Source: Candidatus Saliniplasma halalkaliphilum (lineage in GTDB: Archaea > Thermoplasmatota > Thermoplasmata > Halarchaeoplasmatales > Halarchaeoplasmataceae). Taken from it: 7,902 nucleotides of DNA. Shown here in pieces: positions 1 through 6,432 of this stretch. The notes under the pieces are model-generated. The model made no database searches, was not told where the DNA came from, and worked only from the letters and a program-made list of their open reading frames with translations. The stretch lies in contig JAFDTG010000071.1 in assembly GCA_019594235.1 (NCBI GenBank), positions 1-7,902 of the forward strand, written 5' to 3'. How positions within the stretch are numbered: the first letter of the stretch is position 1; each line of letters begins with the position of its first letter. The position numbers and the translations under genes are program-made.

Positions 1-277
1 CAAGAAAAATTTGATAAAAATAATAATGGGCATAGCCATAATGCAGAACGCCGCCAATTTATTTCTGGTCTCTTTGGCCTACCGAAGAGGTGAATATGCT
101 CCAATATTCACAAGCGCAGAATCTACTGAGATGGTGATGCCAACAGCCCATGCACTGACATTGACAAGTATCGTCATCGGGTTAGCTACTACAGCTTTAC
201 TACTTTCCTTCGTGATCATGATAAAGAAGCATTATGGGAGCATAAACACTGACGATGTGAGGCGGTGCAAAGAATGA
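1..277 (+). CDS. mbhG: MbhG (MrpC/NuoK-like) antiporter subunit, 5' end missing
   Basis: Small membrane subunit of the Mrp-type antiporter module of the membrane-bound hydrogenase, homologous to MrpC/MnhC and NuoK. The frame is open to the left edge (codons from base 2, 91 residues visible). The TTG at 11 and ATG at 26 are internal: the family has another roughly 25-30 residues including the first helix. What remains shows the second helix (KIIMGIAIMQNAANLFLVSL), a polar loop and the third helix (LTLTSIVIGLATTALLLSFV), then a short cytoplasmic tail. The family signature before the last helix is usually like PxPQALVLT; here it reads MPTAHALTLT, with His replacing Gln. The gene ends in TGA at 275-277, overlapping the ATG of mbhH. 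Identification rests on family pattern and on its place before mbhH. Confidence 0.85.
   Translation, partial: KKNLIKIIMGIAIMQNAANLFLVSLAYRRGEYAPIFTSAESTEMVMPTAHALTLTSIVIGLATTALLLSFVIMIKKHYGSINTDDVRRCKE
264..267 (+). promoter_or_regulatory. Ribosome-binding site that decides the mbhH start
   Basis: GGTG lies 6 bases before the ATG at 274, within the 5-8 base spacing seen for GGTG upstream of mbhI, mbhJ, mbhK, mbhL and mbhN. The alternative GTG start at 265 is part of this very motif, so it is unlikely to be the initiator. Confidence 0.55.
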
Positions 278-1803
278 ACATAGACATAGTACAACATTCC
301 CCCGCTTTGATTCTAGCCATTCCTTTACTTTTTGCTTTTCTCACCCCTATAGTTGATAGGATATCTGAAAAAGGCCGTGATGCAATATTATTTTTAGGCT
401 TATTTATAATGGCATTTTTCGTATCTGTTATGGCCTACGAGGTCTATACTGTTGGCGGATGGTCTTATGTGTTCGGTGGAGGCACAGCGACTCCAAATGG
501 GACGGGTTCTTCTTTCTTTAGAATTCTATTTGTTGCAGATGGCATTTCCGCAATGGCCAGCATAACTCTAACCATCTCGGCTATAGGAGCTGCGATCTAT
601 TCATATAAATTCATGGAACATGATACTGGCTTGAATAAGTTTAACACATTGTTTCTACTGATGGTAGCAGGCGTAAATGGAATGGTTCTTACAGGAGATC
701 TTTTCAATCTTTTCGTTTGGTTCGAAGTCGCGTCGGTTTCCTCTGCTGCCCTTATCGCGTTCAAAAATTATGAAGGAGAAGCTGTCGAAGCCGCTTTAAA
801 ATATATGATACTAAGTGTAGTCGCTGGTTTATTCTTTCTTTTATCTATCGGTTTTCTATATGGACAGTACGGCGTCTTGAATTTTCAGCTTCTAGCTGAG
901 AACATAACTGGAACGAATTTAGATAAAATTGCCTTGACAATTTTGGTAGTCGTTTTAGCTCTGAAGGCAGGTGCTGTGCCACTTCACTTTATTATTCCAG
1001 ATGCTTACTCTATGGCACCTGGCTCTGTAACGGCAGTTTTAGTTGTTGCAAGTCAGGCGGGCCTTTGGGTTCTGTTTAGAGTAGTATTCACACTTTATGG
1101 CCTTGCAGTCAACACTTTTACTTTAGGATGGATAGTTATTGTTTTAGGTATCCTTTCGATGTTCATCGGCGTTACAATGGCACTTGTTCAGAAGACCGTT
1201 AAAAGATTGATGGCTTATCATGCCATATCCCAGACAGGATATATGCTTTTAGGCGTAGGTGTCGGTTTAGCAGTGTTGGGACAACCTGAGATGGATATAT
1301 ATGGAAGGCTCGCCATGGAAGGTGGTATCTTTCACATAATCAATCATGCTATGTACAAAGGATTACTTTTCATGACTGCAGGTGTCATTATCTATGAAAC
1401 TGGAAAAAGAAAATTAGATGAACTTGGAGGTCTGGGTCACTCGATGAAGTGGACTATGGTTTTTTTCATGATCGGGGCTTTAGCCATCGCGGGAATACCT
1501 CCGTTCAATGGTTTTGCTTCAAAATTGATGATATATAAATCCGTATATAGTTTTAATCCACTCCTATCTATAATTGCTATGGTGGTCAGTATACTAACCT
1601 TAGCATCTTTCGTAAAGGTCTTCCATTCCATCTTTATGGGACCAAAAGATGAAAGTGTTTCCAAAACCACAGAAGCACCCAAACCGATGTTGCTCGGCAT
1701 GGCTATTCTCGCTGGAGTGGTGATACTATTCAGTCTTTTCCCTGGACTAGTGGTATCAACCATTGTAGAACCAGCAGTTGAAGCATTGGGGGTGATCGTT
1801 TGA
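274..1803 (+). CDS. mbhH: MbhH, MrpD/NuoN-type proton/sodium antiporter subunit
   Basis: Large multi-helix membrane protein (about 14 predicted helices, 509 residues from ATG 274) of the MrpD/NuoL-M-N antiporter family, which moves H+ or Na+ across the membrane in step with electron flow in the Mbh complex. Numbered from the upstream GTG at 265 (subtract 3 for the ATG), the conserved ionisable residues are present: Glu154 in LFVWFEVAS (TM5), Lys234 in LALKAGAVPLH (TM7), Lys310 in ALVQKTVKRLMAYH (TM8), His357 in the IFHIINHAMYKG helix, and Lys420 in NGFASKLMIYK (TM12). The SAxxQxGY-type motif at about 321-326 (ISQTGY) is also seen. ATG 274 is preferred because it forms an ATGA overlap with mbhG and has a well-spaced GGTG; the annotated start could instead be GTG 265. 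It ends in TGA at 1801-1803, overlapping mbhI. Confidence 0.92.
   Translation: MNIDIVQHSPALILAIPLLFAFLTPIVDRISEKGRDAILFLGLFIMAFFVSVMAYEVYTVGGWSYVFGGGTATPNGTGSSFFRILFVADGISAMASITLTISAIGAAIYSYKFMEHDTGLNKFNTLFLLMVAGVNGMVLTGDLFNLFVWFEVASVSSAALIAFKNYEGEAVEAALKYMILSVVAGLFFLLSIGFLYGQYGVLNFQLLAENITGTNLDKIALTILVVVLALKAGAVPLHFIIPDAYSMAPGSVTAVLVVASQAGLWVLFRVVFTLYGLAVNTFTLGWIVIVLGILSMFIGVTMALVQKTVKRLMAYHAISQTGYMLLGVGVGLAVLGQPEMDIYGRLAMEGGIFHIINHAMYKGLLFMTAGVIIYETGKRKLDELGGLGHSMKWTMVFFMIGALAIAGIPPFNGFASKLMIYKSVYSFNPLLSIIAMVVSILTLASFVKVFHSIFMGPKDESVSKTTEAPKPMLLGMAILAGVVILFSLFPGLVVSTIVEPAVEALGVIV
1791..1797 (+). promoter_or_regulatory. Ribosome-binding site supporting the TTG start of mbhI
   Basis: GGTGATC inside the last codons of mbhH. 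GGTG ends 5 bases before TTG 1800, the same spacing as in mbhJ. The next ATG (1809) would be 14 bases away, so TTG 1800, which gives a TTGA overlap with the mbhH stop, fits better. Confidence 0.5.
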
Positions 1804-2147
1804 ATAATATGATAAATCAACTAGTTTTGGTAAGAGAGTGGCATCCTCTAGTTCTGATTTTAATAGGCTTGATAGTTGGATTGGTAGTTTATGTCATTTA
1901 TAGGTTAGGAAATCCTTCCTTCAAAGAGACCAGGTACAAAAGAGAGCCTTTTCTTTCTGGTAATGTCTCTCCCGGTGAATCCAAAGCACTTCATATAGGA
2001 GGAAGTAACTTATATTGGGGATTTACAAGGGCATTGAAAAAATACTTTAAACCTCTAGTCGGAGCCCATACAGGGATAGTTAATGATTATATTTATTGGT
2101 TTATAATAACTATAGCAATCGTTATGGTGGTGCTTTATTTTGTATGA
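1800..2147 (+). CDS. mbhI: MbhI, small linker membrane subunit of Mbh
   Basis: A 115-residue protein with two membrane helices, about 16-36 (LVLILIGLIVGLVVYVIYRL) and 96-115 at the C-terminus, joined by a basic, hydrophilic stretch. The middle carries the family-like segment GGSNLYWGFTRALKKYF (67-83) followed by HTGIVNDYIYW. In Mbh of Pyrococcus the equivalent subunit corresponds to the C-terminal part of NuoL/MrpA and helps join the antiporter module to the hydrogenase module. Family assignment comes from these segments plus position exactly between mbhH and mbhJ. The start is a TTG overlapping the mbhH stop. If the TTG is not used, ATG 1809 gives a protein 3 residues shorter. It ends in TGA, and GAGGTG for mbhJ overlaps that stop. 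Confidence 0.8.
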   Translation: MNNMINQLVLVREWHPLVLILIGLIVGLVVYVIYRLGNPSFKETRYKREPFLSGNVSPGESKALHIGGSNLYWGFTRALKKYFKPLVGAHTGIVNDYIYWFIITIAIVMVVLYFV

Positions 2148-2156
2148 GGTGTAATC

Positions 2157-2600
2157 ATGAAACTTTCGAAAACGTTCGATAAATCTTTATGGGTATTCCA
2201 CGTAAACAGTGGCTCGTGCAACGCTTGTGATATTGAAATCGTCTCAACAGTGACTCCGAGATATGATGTAGAGAGGTTTGGAATTGAGTTGGTCGGTACA
2301 CCTAGGCATGCTGATGTTCTTCTATTTACAGGTCCTGTTATAAAAAAGACCAAAGAACGTGTTCTTAGGATTTATGAACAGACTCCTGATCCCAAGGTGG
2401 TCATGGTAATAGGTAATTGTGCGGGCACTACAGGAGTTTACTACGATAGCTATGCGATAGAAGGTCCTATAGATACTCTTCTTCCTGATGATGCACATCT
2501 GATATACGTTACTGGTTGTCCGGTAAGACCTGAGAACATCATAAACGGTGTTAAAGAAGCGTGGTTATATCTAGAAAAATTGAGAGGTGATCAAGTATGA
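2157..2600 (+). CDS. mbhJ: MbhJ, NuoB-like small subunit with one [4Fe-4S] cluster
   Basis: The 147-residue electron-transfer small subunit of a group 4 [NiFe] hydrogenase (NuoB/PSST/EchC family). It binds the proximal [4Fe-4S] cluster that hands electrons to the Ni-Fe site in MbhL. The four cluster cysteines are visible: Cys21 and Cys24 in NSGSCNACDIE, Cys88 in IGNCAGTTG, and Cys121 in TGCPVRPENI. No signal peptide or extra ferredoxin clusters are present, as expected for this short cytoplasmic form. It starts at ATG 2157, with GAGGTG (2146-2151) 5 bases upstream, 9 bases after mbhI. Its TGA overlaps the ATG of mbhK (ATGA at 2597). The usual P-P-R of the last motif is P-V-R here, a mild change next to a cluster ligand. 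Confidence 0.94.
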   Translation: MKLSKTFDKSLWVFHVNSGSCNACDIEIVSTVTPRYDVERFGIELVGTPRHADVLLFTGPVIKKTKERVLRIYEQTPDPKVVMVIGNCAGTTGVYYDSYAIEGPIDTLLPDDAHLIYVTGCPVRPENIINGVKEAWLYLEKLRGDQV

Positions 2601-3190
2601 ATAGAAAAGAACTTCCGTTAAATCTTGACGAATTGGAGGAATATCTCACTGAAGAACTTGGTGATGATATCAAAGAATTTCGGACCGAAGAGATAGAGAA
2701 AGGTCTTTCTAAGAAATATATGAAATTGATATGGATGAGAGTGATTAAAGATTCCTTTCGAGATGCTGTAAAAGCCATCGCTGATATACAAACTCCTCAT
2801 CTTTCCGTAGCATCTGGTTCAGATAAAGGTGATTTCGTTGAATTGATATATCACTTCATGGTGAATTACGGGTTCGCTGAACAAGAAACAGCAATAAACC
2901 TAAAAGTCCATTTGCCTAAAGATGATCTAGCCATACCTACTATTACAGATATAGTTCCTGGAGCAATAACTACTGAGAGGGAAAAGCAAGAATTTTTGGG
3001 CATCGACGTAAAGGATATACCGGATGACAGGAGGATGTGGCTGGATGAAAATTATCCTGAAGATAAGTATCCTTGGCGCTGGGATGAGGATGGTATGGAG
3101 GATATGTCCAGGCATGTGCATGAAAAGGAGCAAACATTTGAAGAGCCAGTTTCTGAAAGAGTGAAAAAAGAAGAAAAGGATGGTGAGTGA
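2597..3190 (+). CDS. mbhK: MbhK, NuoC-like subunit of membrane-bound hydrogenase
   Basis: The 197-residue hydrophilic subunit of the NuoC/30-kDa family, a structural partner of the catalytic subunit with no cofactor. The C-terminal half has the family signature: the ITTEREKQEFLGIDVKDIPD stretch (124-143) followed by RRMWLDENYPEDKYPWR (145-161). The N-terminal about 60 residues are very acidic and less recognisable. After the signature is a highly charged Glu/Lys-rich tail (about 163-197) that I cannot relate to a known domain. Start ATG 2597 overlaps the mbhJ stop (ATGA) and has GAGGTGATC with GGTG 7 bases upstream. Position between NuoB- and NuoD-like genes supports the call. Confidence 0.9.
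   Translation: MNRKELPLNLDELEEYLTEELGDDIKEFRTEEIEKGLSKKYMKLIWMRVIKDSFRDAVKAIADIQTPHLSVASGSDKGDFVELIYHFMVNYGFAEQETAINLKVHLPKDDLAIPTITDIVPGAITTEREKQEFLGIDVKDIPDDRRMWLDENYPEDKYPWRWDEDGMEDMSRHVHEKEQTFEEPVSERVKKEEKDGE
3182..3185 (+). promoter_or_regulatory. Ribosome-binding site that decides the mbhL start
   Basis: GGTG lies 7 bases before ATG 3193, the same as at mbhK. The in-frame GTG at 3187 overlaps the mbhK stop (GTGA) but is only 1 base past the motif, so ATG 3193 is the more likely start. Confidence 0.5.
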
Positions 3191-3192
3191 AC

Positions 3193-4437
3193 ATGGTGAA
3201 AGGTAAAGCGACTTATGAGGTTCCGATAGGACCTATACACCCTGCTTTGAAAGAACCTTTCATGGTAAATTTTAAATTGGAGGGTGAAAAGATCGTAGAT
3301 GCTGATCCACATCCCGGCATGAATCATAGAGGTATAGAATTCATGGGGATGCACAGGAATCCCCTGAAAGTGATACCTCTCGCTGAACGGACGTGCGGTA
3401 TCTGTTCGATTGTTCATCAGCATATGTATACTACAGCATTAGAACATGCCGTAGACATTGTTCCAACTGAAAGATCAAGATATATAAGGACCATCATGAT
3501 GGAGCTTGAAAGAATCCATTCTCACGTTTTATGGGCGGGTGTCGCTGCACATGAGATAGGATTTGACACGCATATGCATTTCACTTGGAAAATAAGAGAA
3601 AAGGTCATGGATCTTCTTGAAGCGATCTCTGGAAACAGGGTCAATTACTCCATGTGGACCTTTGGTGGTGTGCGTCGAGATATTGAAGAGGATATGCATC
3701 CTCAAATTAAAGAGACTTTAGATTATTATAAAGACCTTTATGATAAGCTAGAGGACATATTTTTAGGTGATCCTAGTATTCGACACAGGACAAGAGATGT
3801 TGGTATTTTGACCAAGAAAAAGGCTTTAGAACTCTGTGGTGTTGGTCCTACGGTTAGGGGATCAGGAGTGAAAAAGGATGTCAGGATAGATCAGCCTTAT
3901 TCTGCTTATCCCGATCTCGAACTGGATTATGTCATACCATCTAGATATGGTTACGAAAATAAAGGGGATGTGTTTTCAAAGACTTTAGTAAGATTGAAAG
4001 AGATTATACAGTCTATAGACTTGATAGAACAGTGTGTCAAAAAAATGCCTGAAGGAGAGATTACGAGTGAGCCCAATAAAGCCGCACTCTTAAATAAACT
4101 CAAAACAGCTTCTGGTGAAGGTATCGGAAGACTTGAAGCACCTAGAGGAGAAGCGATGCATTATGTACGATTAACGGAAGATAACGAGGATGTGGATTGT
4201 TGGAAGATTAGAGCTTCTACTTATAACAACTTGGCGACTTACGCTCCGATGTTCATGGGTGAGCAGATAGCAGATATTCCTATCATAGCGGCCTGTATCG
4301 ATCCTTGTATAGGGTGTATGGATAGGGCGGAGATAGTCGATATCGAGACAGGGGTGAAGGAAGAATATACTAAGGATGAACTCCATGAATTGTCCGTTCA
4401 AAAAACTAAAGATTTGCTGGAGGGTATCGATAGATGA
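3193..4437 (+). CDS. mbhL: MbhL, catalytic [NiFe] large subunit (NuoD-like)
   Basis: Catalytic large subunit of a group 4 [NiFe] hydrogenase, reducing protons to H2 (or the reverse) with electrons arriving through MbhN and MbhJ. Numbered from the upstream GTG 3187 (subtract 2 for ATG 3193): the N-terminal GPIHPA motif is at 15-20, the L1 motif ERTCGICSIVH has Cys70 and Cys73, and the L2 motif DPCIGCMDR has Cys374 and Cys377. All four Ni-Fe ligands are therefore present, unlike in complex I NuoD. After L2 come 36 residues to the end, long enough to be a cleavable C-terminal extension, with predicted processing after Arg380 by analogy with HycE. That fits the maturation-protease gene nearby. 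The 414 residues are near the usual length. The TGA overlaps mbhM (ATGA at 4434). Confidence 0.95.
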   Translation: MVKGKATYEVPIGPIHPALKEPFMVNFKLEGEKIVDADPHPGMNHRGIEFMGMHRNPLKVIPLAERTCGICSIVHQHMYTTALEHAVDIVPTERSRYIRTIMMELERIHSHVLWAGVAAHEIGFDTHMHFTWKIREKVMDLLEAISGNRVNYSMWTFGGVRRDIEEDMHPQIKETLDYYKDLYDKLEDIFLGDPSIRHRTRDVGILTKKKALELCGVGPTVRGSGVKKDVRIDQPYSAYPDLELDYVIPSRYGYENKGDVFSKTLVRLKEIIQSIDLIEQCVKKMPEGEITSEPNKAALLNKLKTASGEGIGRLEAPRGEAMHYVRLTEDNEDVDCWKIRASTYNNLATYAPMFMGEQIADIPIIAACIDPCIGCMDRAEIVDIETGVKEEYTKDELHELSVQKTKDLLEGIDR

Positions 4438-5486
4438 ATATCGAATCGATTTTAGAAGGTTGGTTGTTGAATGTAGTATTTATATTCCTGATTTCATTTA
4501 TAGGTATTTTTTTGGGGCTTCTATACAAAGGATTCGATAGAAAGATAAGTGCAATGATGCAGTCTAGGATCGGCCCTCCGATCATCCAACCGTTCAGAGA
4601 TGTTAGAAAGTTACTAACCAAAGAAACGATCGTTCCTGAAAACGCAATAGAGTGGATATTTAATGGAGCACCAATAATAGCTCTCATCGCACCACTGGTT
4701 GCTTTGATGTATCTCCCTATCGGGCCTTTTAGTCCTTTACTGGAGGGATACGGCGATCTTATACTGGTACTTTATCTCCTAGCCATACCTGCCATAGCGA
4801 TGGCTGTGGGTGGTTTTTCTAGTAGTTCTCCTTATGCGACAGTCGGTGCTCAGCGTGAAGTTGTATTGATGATGAGTTATGAACTGCCTCTAGCGATATC
4901 CGCTATAACTGTAGCTTGGAAGATGAACGAGATAGTTGGACCTGAAACTAACCCGTTCTCTTTACAAGTGATATCCTCTAATCCTATATGGGGTCATGTG
5001 GGACTTATCGGAGGTCTAGGAATTGCGCTGATAGTCTTCACTTTGTTTGCGGTATTACCAGGTGAGCTTTCAAAGGAGCCGTTCGGACAAGCGAAAGCGA
5101 AGACTGAGATAGCTGATGGTGTATTCGTTGAATATACCGGTCGCAACCTAGGTTTGTTTTATATAGCTAATACTGTTCAGATGATTGTTTTAGCAAGTTT
5201 GATTATAACTTTGTTCTTTCCATATCAACTATCTAATTTACTAGAAAGATGGATAATTTTACAAGGTCCTATACTTCCGATCGTTGAAATGGGCGTATGG
5301 GCTCTCCTTGTAGATGTAGTGTTCTATCTTTTCAAATTATTACTGATCATATATTTCGGTGTATCCCTTGTTAGAGTAGCATTTGCGAGATTCCAAATTG
5401 ACAAAGCGAGTTATTTCTATTGGGTTCCGATAAGTATAATAGGTCTTTTAGGTTTACTTTTCGTAGTTGTAGGAGCCACGGTATGA
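4434..5486 (+). CDS. mbhM: MbhM, NuoH-like membrane anchor subunit
   Basis: The 350-residue integral membrane subunit of the NuoH/ND1/EchB family with about 8 predicted helices (around 11-31, 78-97, 107-127, 145-165, 190-212, 240-262, 282-312, 328-348). It docks the cytoplasmic hydrogenase arm to the membrane and connects it to the ion-translocating module. Visible family motifs: SRIGPPIIQPFRDVRKLL (44-61); Glu142 and Glu150 in the REVVLMMSYELP segment; the acidic cytoplasmic loop SKEPFGQAKAKTEIADG (213-229); and FVEYTGRN (231-238). ATG 4434 overlaps the mbhL stop and has GGAGGG at 4419-4424. The C-terminal third is closely similar to the partial gene at the right edge of the window. Confidence 0.93.
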   Translation: MNIESILEGWLLNVVFIFLISFIGIFLGLLYKGFDRKISAMMQSRIGPPIIQPFRDVRKLLTKETIVPENAIEWIFNGAPIIALIAPLVALMYLPIGPFSPLLEGYGDLILVLYLLAIPAIAMAVGGFSSSSPYATVGAQREVVLMMSYELPLAISAITVAWKMNEIVGPETNPFSLQVISSNPIWGHVGLIGGLGIALIVFTLFAVLPGELSKEPFGQAKAKTEIADGVFVEYTGRNLGLFYIANTVQMIVLASLIITLFFPYQLSNLLERWIILQGPILPIVEMGVWALLVDVVFYLFKLLLIIYFGVSLVRVAFARFQIDKASYFYWVPISIIGLLGLLFVVVGATV

Positions 5487-5498
5487 GGTGATCTAAAT

Positions 5499-5903
5499 AT
5501 GCCAACATCTACAATATATCTTCTGATAAAGCAGCTTTTTGAGAAAAAGGCGACGAATCCCTTTCCTTTGAAGTACGCCCCCGATGATATGACATCAGCG
5601 GCGGAACTCATCGAGAAAGGAGACTTAGACTTGAATCCGCCTATAGATGTCCCAGAGAATTATAGAGGAAAGATTCGTTATGATAAGGACTGTTGCATCG
5701 GATGCAAACTTTGTGTTAGGGTCTGTCCGTCTGAAGCATTAGTTTTTAAAGAGGAAGAAGCCAAAGTCAAGCACTATGTGGCAAGATGTACTTTTTGTGG
5801 TCAATGTGTGAATATATGTCCTAAAAGTTGTTTCGAATTTTCTGAGGAATTTCTCATAGCCGGGACGGACAAGAACGCTGAAGACCTGATAATCAATCCT
5901 TAA
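5499..5903 (+). CDS. mbhN: MbhN, NuoI-like two-[4Fe-4S] ferredoxin subunit
   Basis: The 134-residue iron-sulfur subunit of the NuoI/TYKY family, the probable entry point for electrons from reduced ferredoxin. Two complete CxxCxxCxxxCP motifs are seen: Cys66, 69, 72, 76 (CIGCKLCVRVCP) and Cys97, 100, 103, 107 (CTFCGQCVNICP). Extra cysteines stand just before the first motif (Cys65) and after the second (Cys111). An N-terminal amphipathic stretch (about 1-27) matches the membrane-surface segment of NuoI proteins, including the NPFPLKYAPDDM region. ATG 5499 follows mbhM by 12 bases and has the strongest Shine-Dalgarno site of the operon, GAGGTGATC (5485-5493). It is the last gene of the operon and ends in TAA, 14 bases from the convergent hycI stop. 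Confidence 0.94.
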   Translation: MPTSTIYLLIKQLFEKKATNPFPLKYAPDDMTSAAELIEKGDLDLNPPIDVPENYRGKIRYDKDCCIGCKLCVRVCPSEALVFKEEEAKVKHYVARCTFCGQCVNICPKSCFEFSEEFLIAGTDKNAEDLIINP

Positions 5904-5931
5904 AACTCTTCTTGGAACTAATCAGGTCTTC
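5880..5931. repeat. 11-base inverted repeat across convergent mbhN/hycI ends
   Basis: GAAGACCTGAT at 5880-5890 and its exact reverse complement at 5921-5931, separated by 30 bases. The left arm lies in the last codons of mbhN and the right arm in the last codons of hycI. It could fold in transcripts of either strand and act as a 3' end or bidirectional terminator, but the large loop and weak T-tracts keep this uncertain. Confidence 0.4.
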
Positions 5932-6373
5932 TTAATCTAGGTAGATCTCTCCACTCATCCTTCTTTAGAAGCTCTATCATCTTATCCTTTGCCTCTTTGA
6001 GTTCAAGAGTCATACCCTCCTTCAAACTCATATCTTTTGGCTGTATTCCTATAAGATAAACCTCTTCCACTTTCCTTTCTAAAAAATCCATTACTGTAGA
6101 TAGAGGCAAAGCGTGTGTGCTCATAGTGAAGACTCCTAAATGTTTTCTAGGCACTATTCGGATTTCACCGGGTTTTAGTCCCATCTTAGCAGCGTCCACT
6201 ATGACAACCAAATCGTATTGACCTTCCTCTATCAAGGTTATGTGATTTTCAGGAACTGATCCGCAATCTATTTTGTCCCAATCCTCGCTCTTTAATTCTC
6301 TAACTACCAGTTCACCAACTGCGTCGTCCCCTCTTATATCGTTTCCAACTCCTAATAGTAGTTTATTAGGCAT
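5918..6373 (-). CDS. hycI: Hydrogenase maturation endopeptidase, HycI/HyaD family
   Basis: A 151-residue protease that removes the C-terminal extension of a [NiFe] hydrogenase large subunit after nickel insertion; the likely substrate is MbhL from the facing operon. Family features, numbered from the upstream ATG 6430 (subtract 19): the start LLLGVGNDIRGDDAVG (24-39) with Asp36, Asp79 in VVIVDAAKMG, and His106 in STHALPLS. These are the three expected metal (nickel-sensing) ligands. DCGSVPEN (55-62) and LIGIQPKDM (126-134) are also typical of HycI. I choose ATG 6373: homology starts right after it, and a TATA box (6395-6403) lies inside the longer version, so the 19 residues from ATG 6430 are probably not translated. 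It ends in TAG and is convergent with mbhN. Confidence 0.9.
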   Translation of the reverse strand: MPNKLLLGVGNDIRGDDAVGELVVRELKSEDWDKIDCGSVPENHITLIEEGQYDLVVIVDAAKMGLKPGEIRIVPRKHLGVFTMSTHALPLSTVMDFLERKVEEVYLIGIQPKDMSLKEGMTLELKEAKDKMIELLKKDEWRDLPRLRRPD

Positions 6374-6375
6374 AG

Positions 6376-6383
6376 TGAATTCA
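6376..6383. promoter_or_regulatory. TGAATTCA palindrome, copy 1 (possible operator)
   Basis: Perfect 8-base palindrome between the hycI TATA box and its start codon. A second identical copy is at 6433-6440 on the other side of the TATA box, inside the longer palindrome ATGAATTCAT (6432-6441). A regulator bound here would block the promoter. This is inferred from position only. Confidence 0.25.
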
Positions 6384-6394
6384 GATGACCTCAG

Positions 6395-6403
6395 TATATA
6401 AAG
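6395..6403 (-). promoter_or_regulatory. TATA box for hycI
   Basis: On the minus strand this reads CTTTATATA, close to the archaeal box A consensus, preceded by A-rich GATAAAG that could serve as a BRE. Its centre is about 26 bases from ATG 6373, so transcription would begin at or next to the start codon, giving a leaderless or nearly leaderless message. Confidence 0.55.
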
Positions 6404-6432
6404 CTTTATCCTATAATCTTCAATATGCATAA

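Noticed and set aside
1437..1820. 127-residue open frame on the minus strand opposite the 3' end of mbhH
   Set aside because: It lies fully opposite a well-supported membrane protein gene, has no recognisable motif or ribosome-binding site, and looks like a composition shadow.
3052..3423. 123-residue open frame on the minus strand opposite mbhK/mbhL
   Set aside because: It overlaps two strongly supported genes, and its Ser/Phe/His-rich sequence is the typical antisense product of acidic coding DNA.
157..5903. Operon as an Mbx/MBS sulfane reductase or an Fpo/Nuo complex I
   Set aside because: All four Ni-Fe cysteines of the large subunit are intact, the gene order is that of mbh, and a hydrogenase maturation protease is next door.
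2157..5903. Ech-type or formate hydrogenlyase operon
   Set aside because: Ech lacks the separate MrpC/MrpD/MbhI-type subunits seen directly upstream in the same overlapping operon, and no formate dehydrogenase gene is present.
5918..5920. TAG stops of hycI and the NuoH-like gene as pyrrolysine codons
   Set aside because: Reading through the hycI TAG adds only five codons before TAA, and both proteins are already full length at the C-terminus.
6374..6430. N-terminal 19-residue extension of the HycI protease
   Set aside because: It contains the likely TATA box, does not match the family, and would give an unusually long lead before the LLLGVGND strand.
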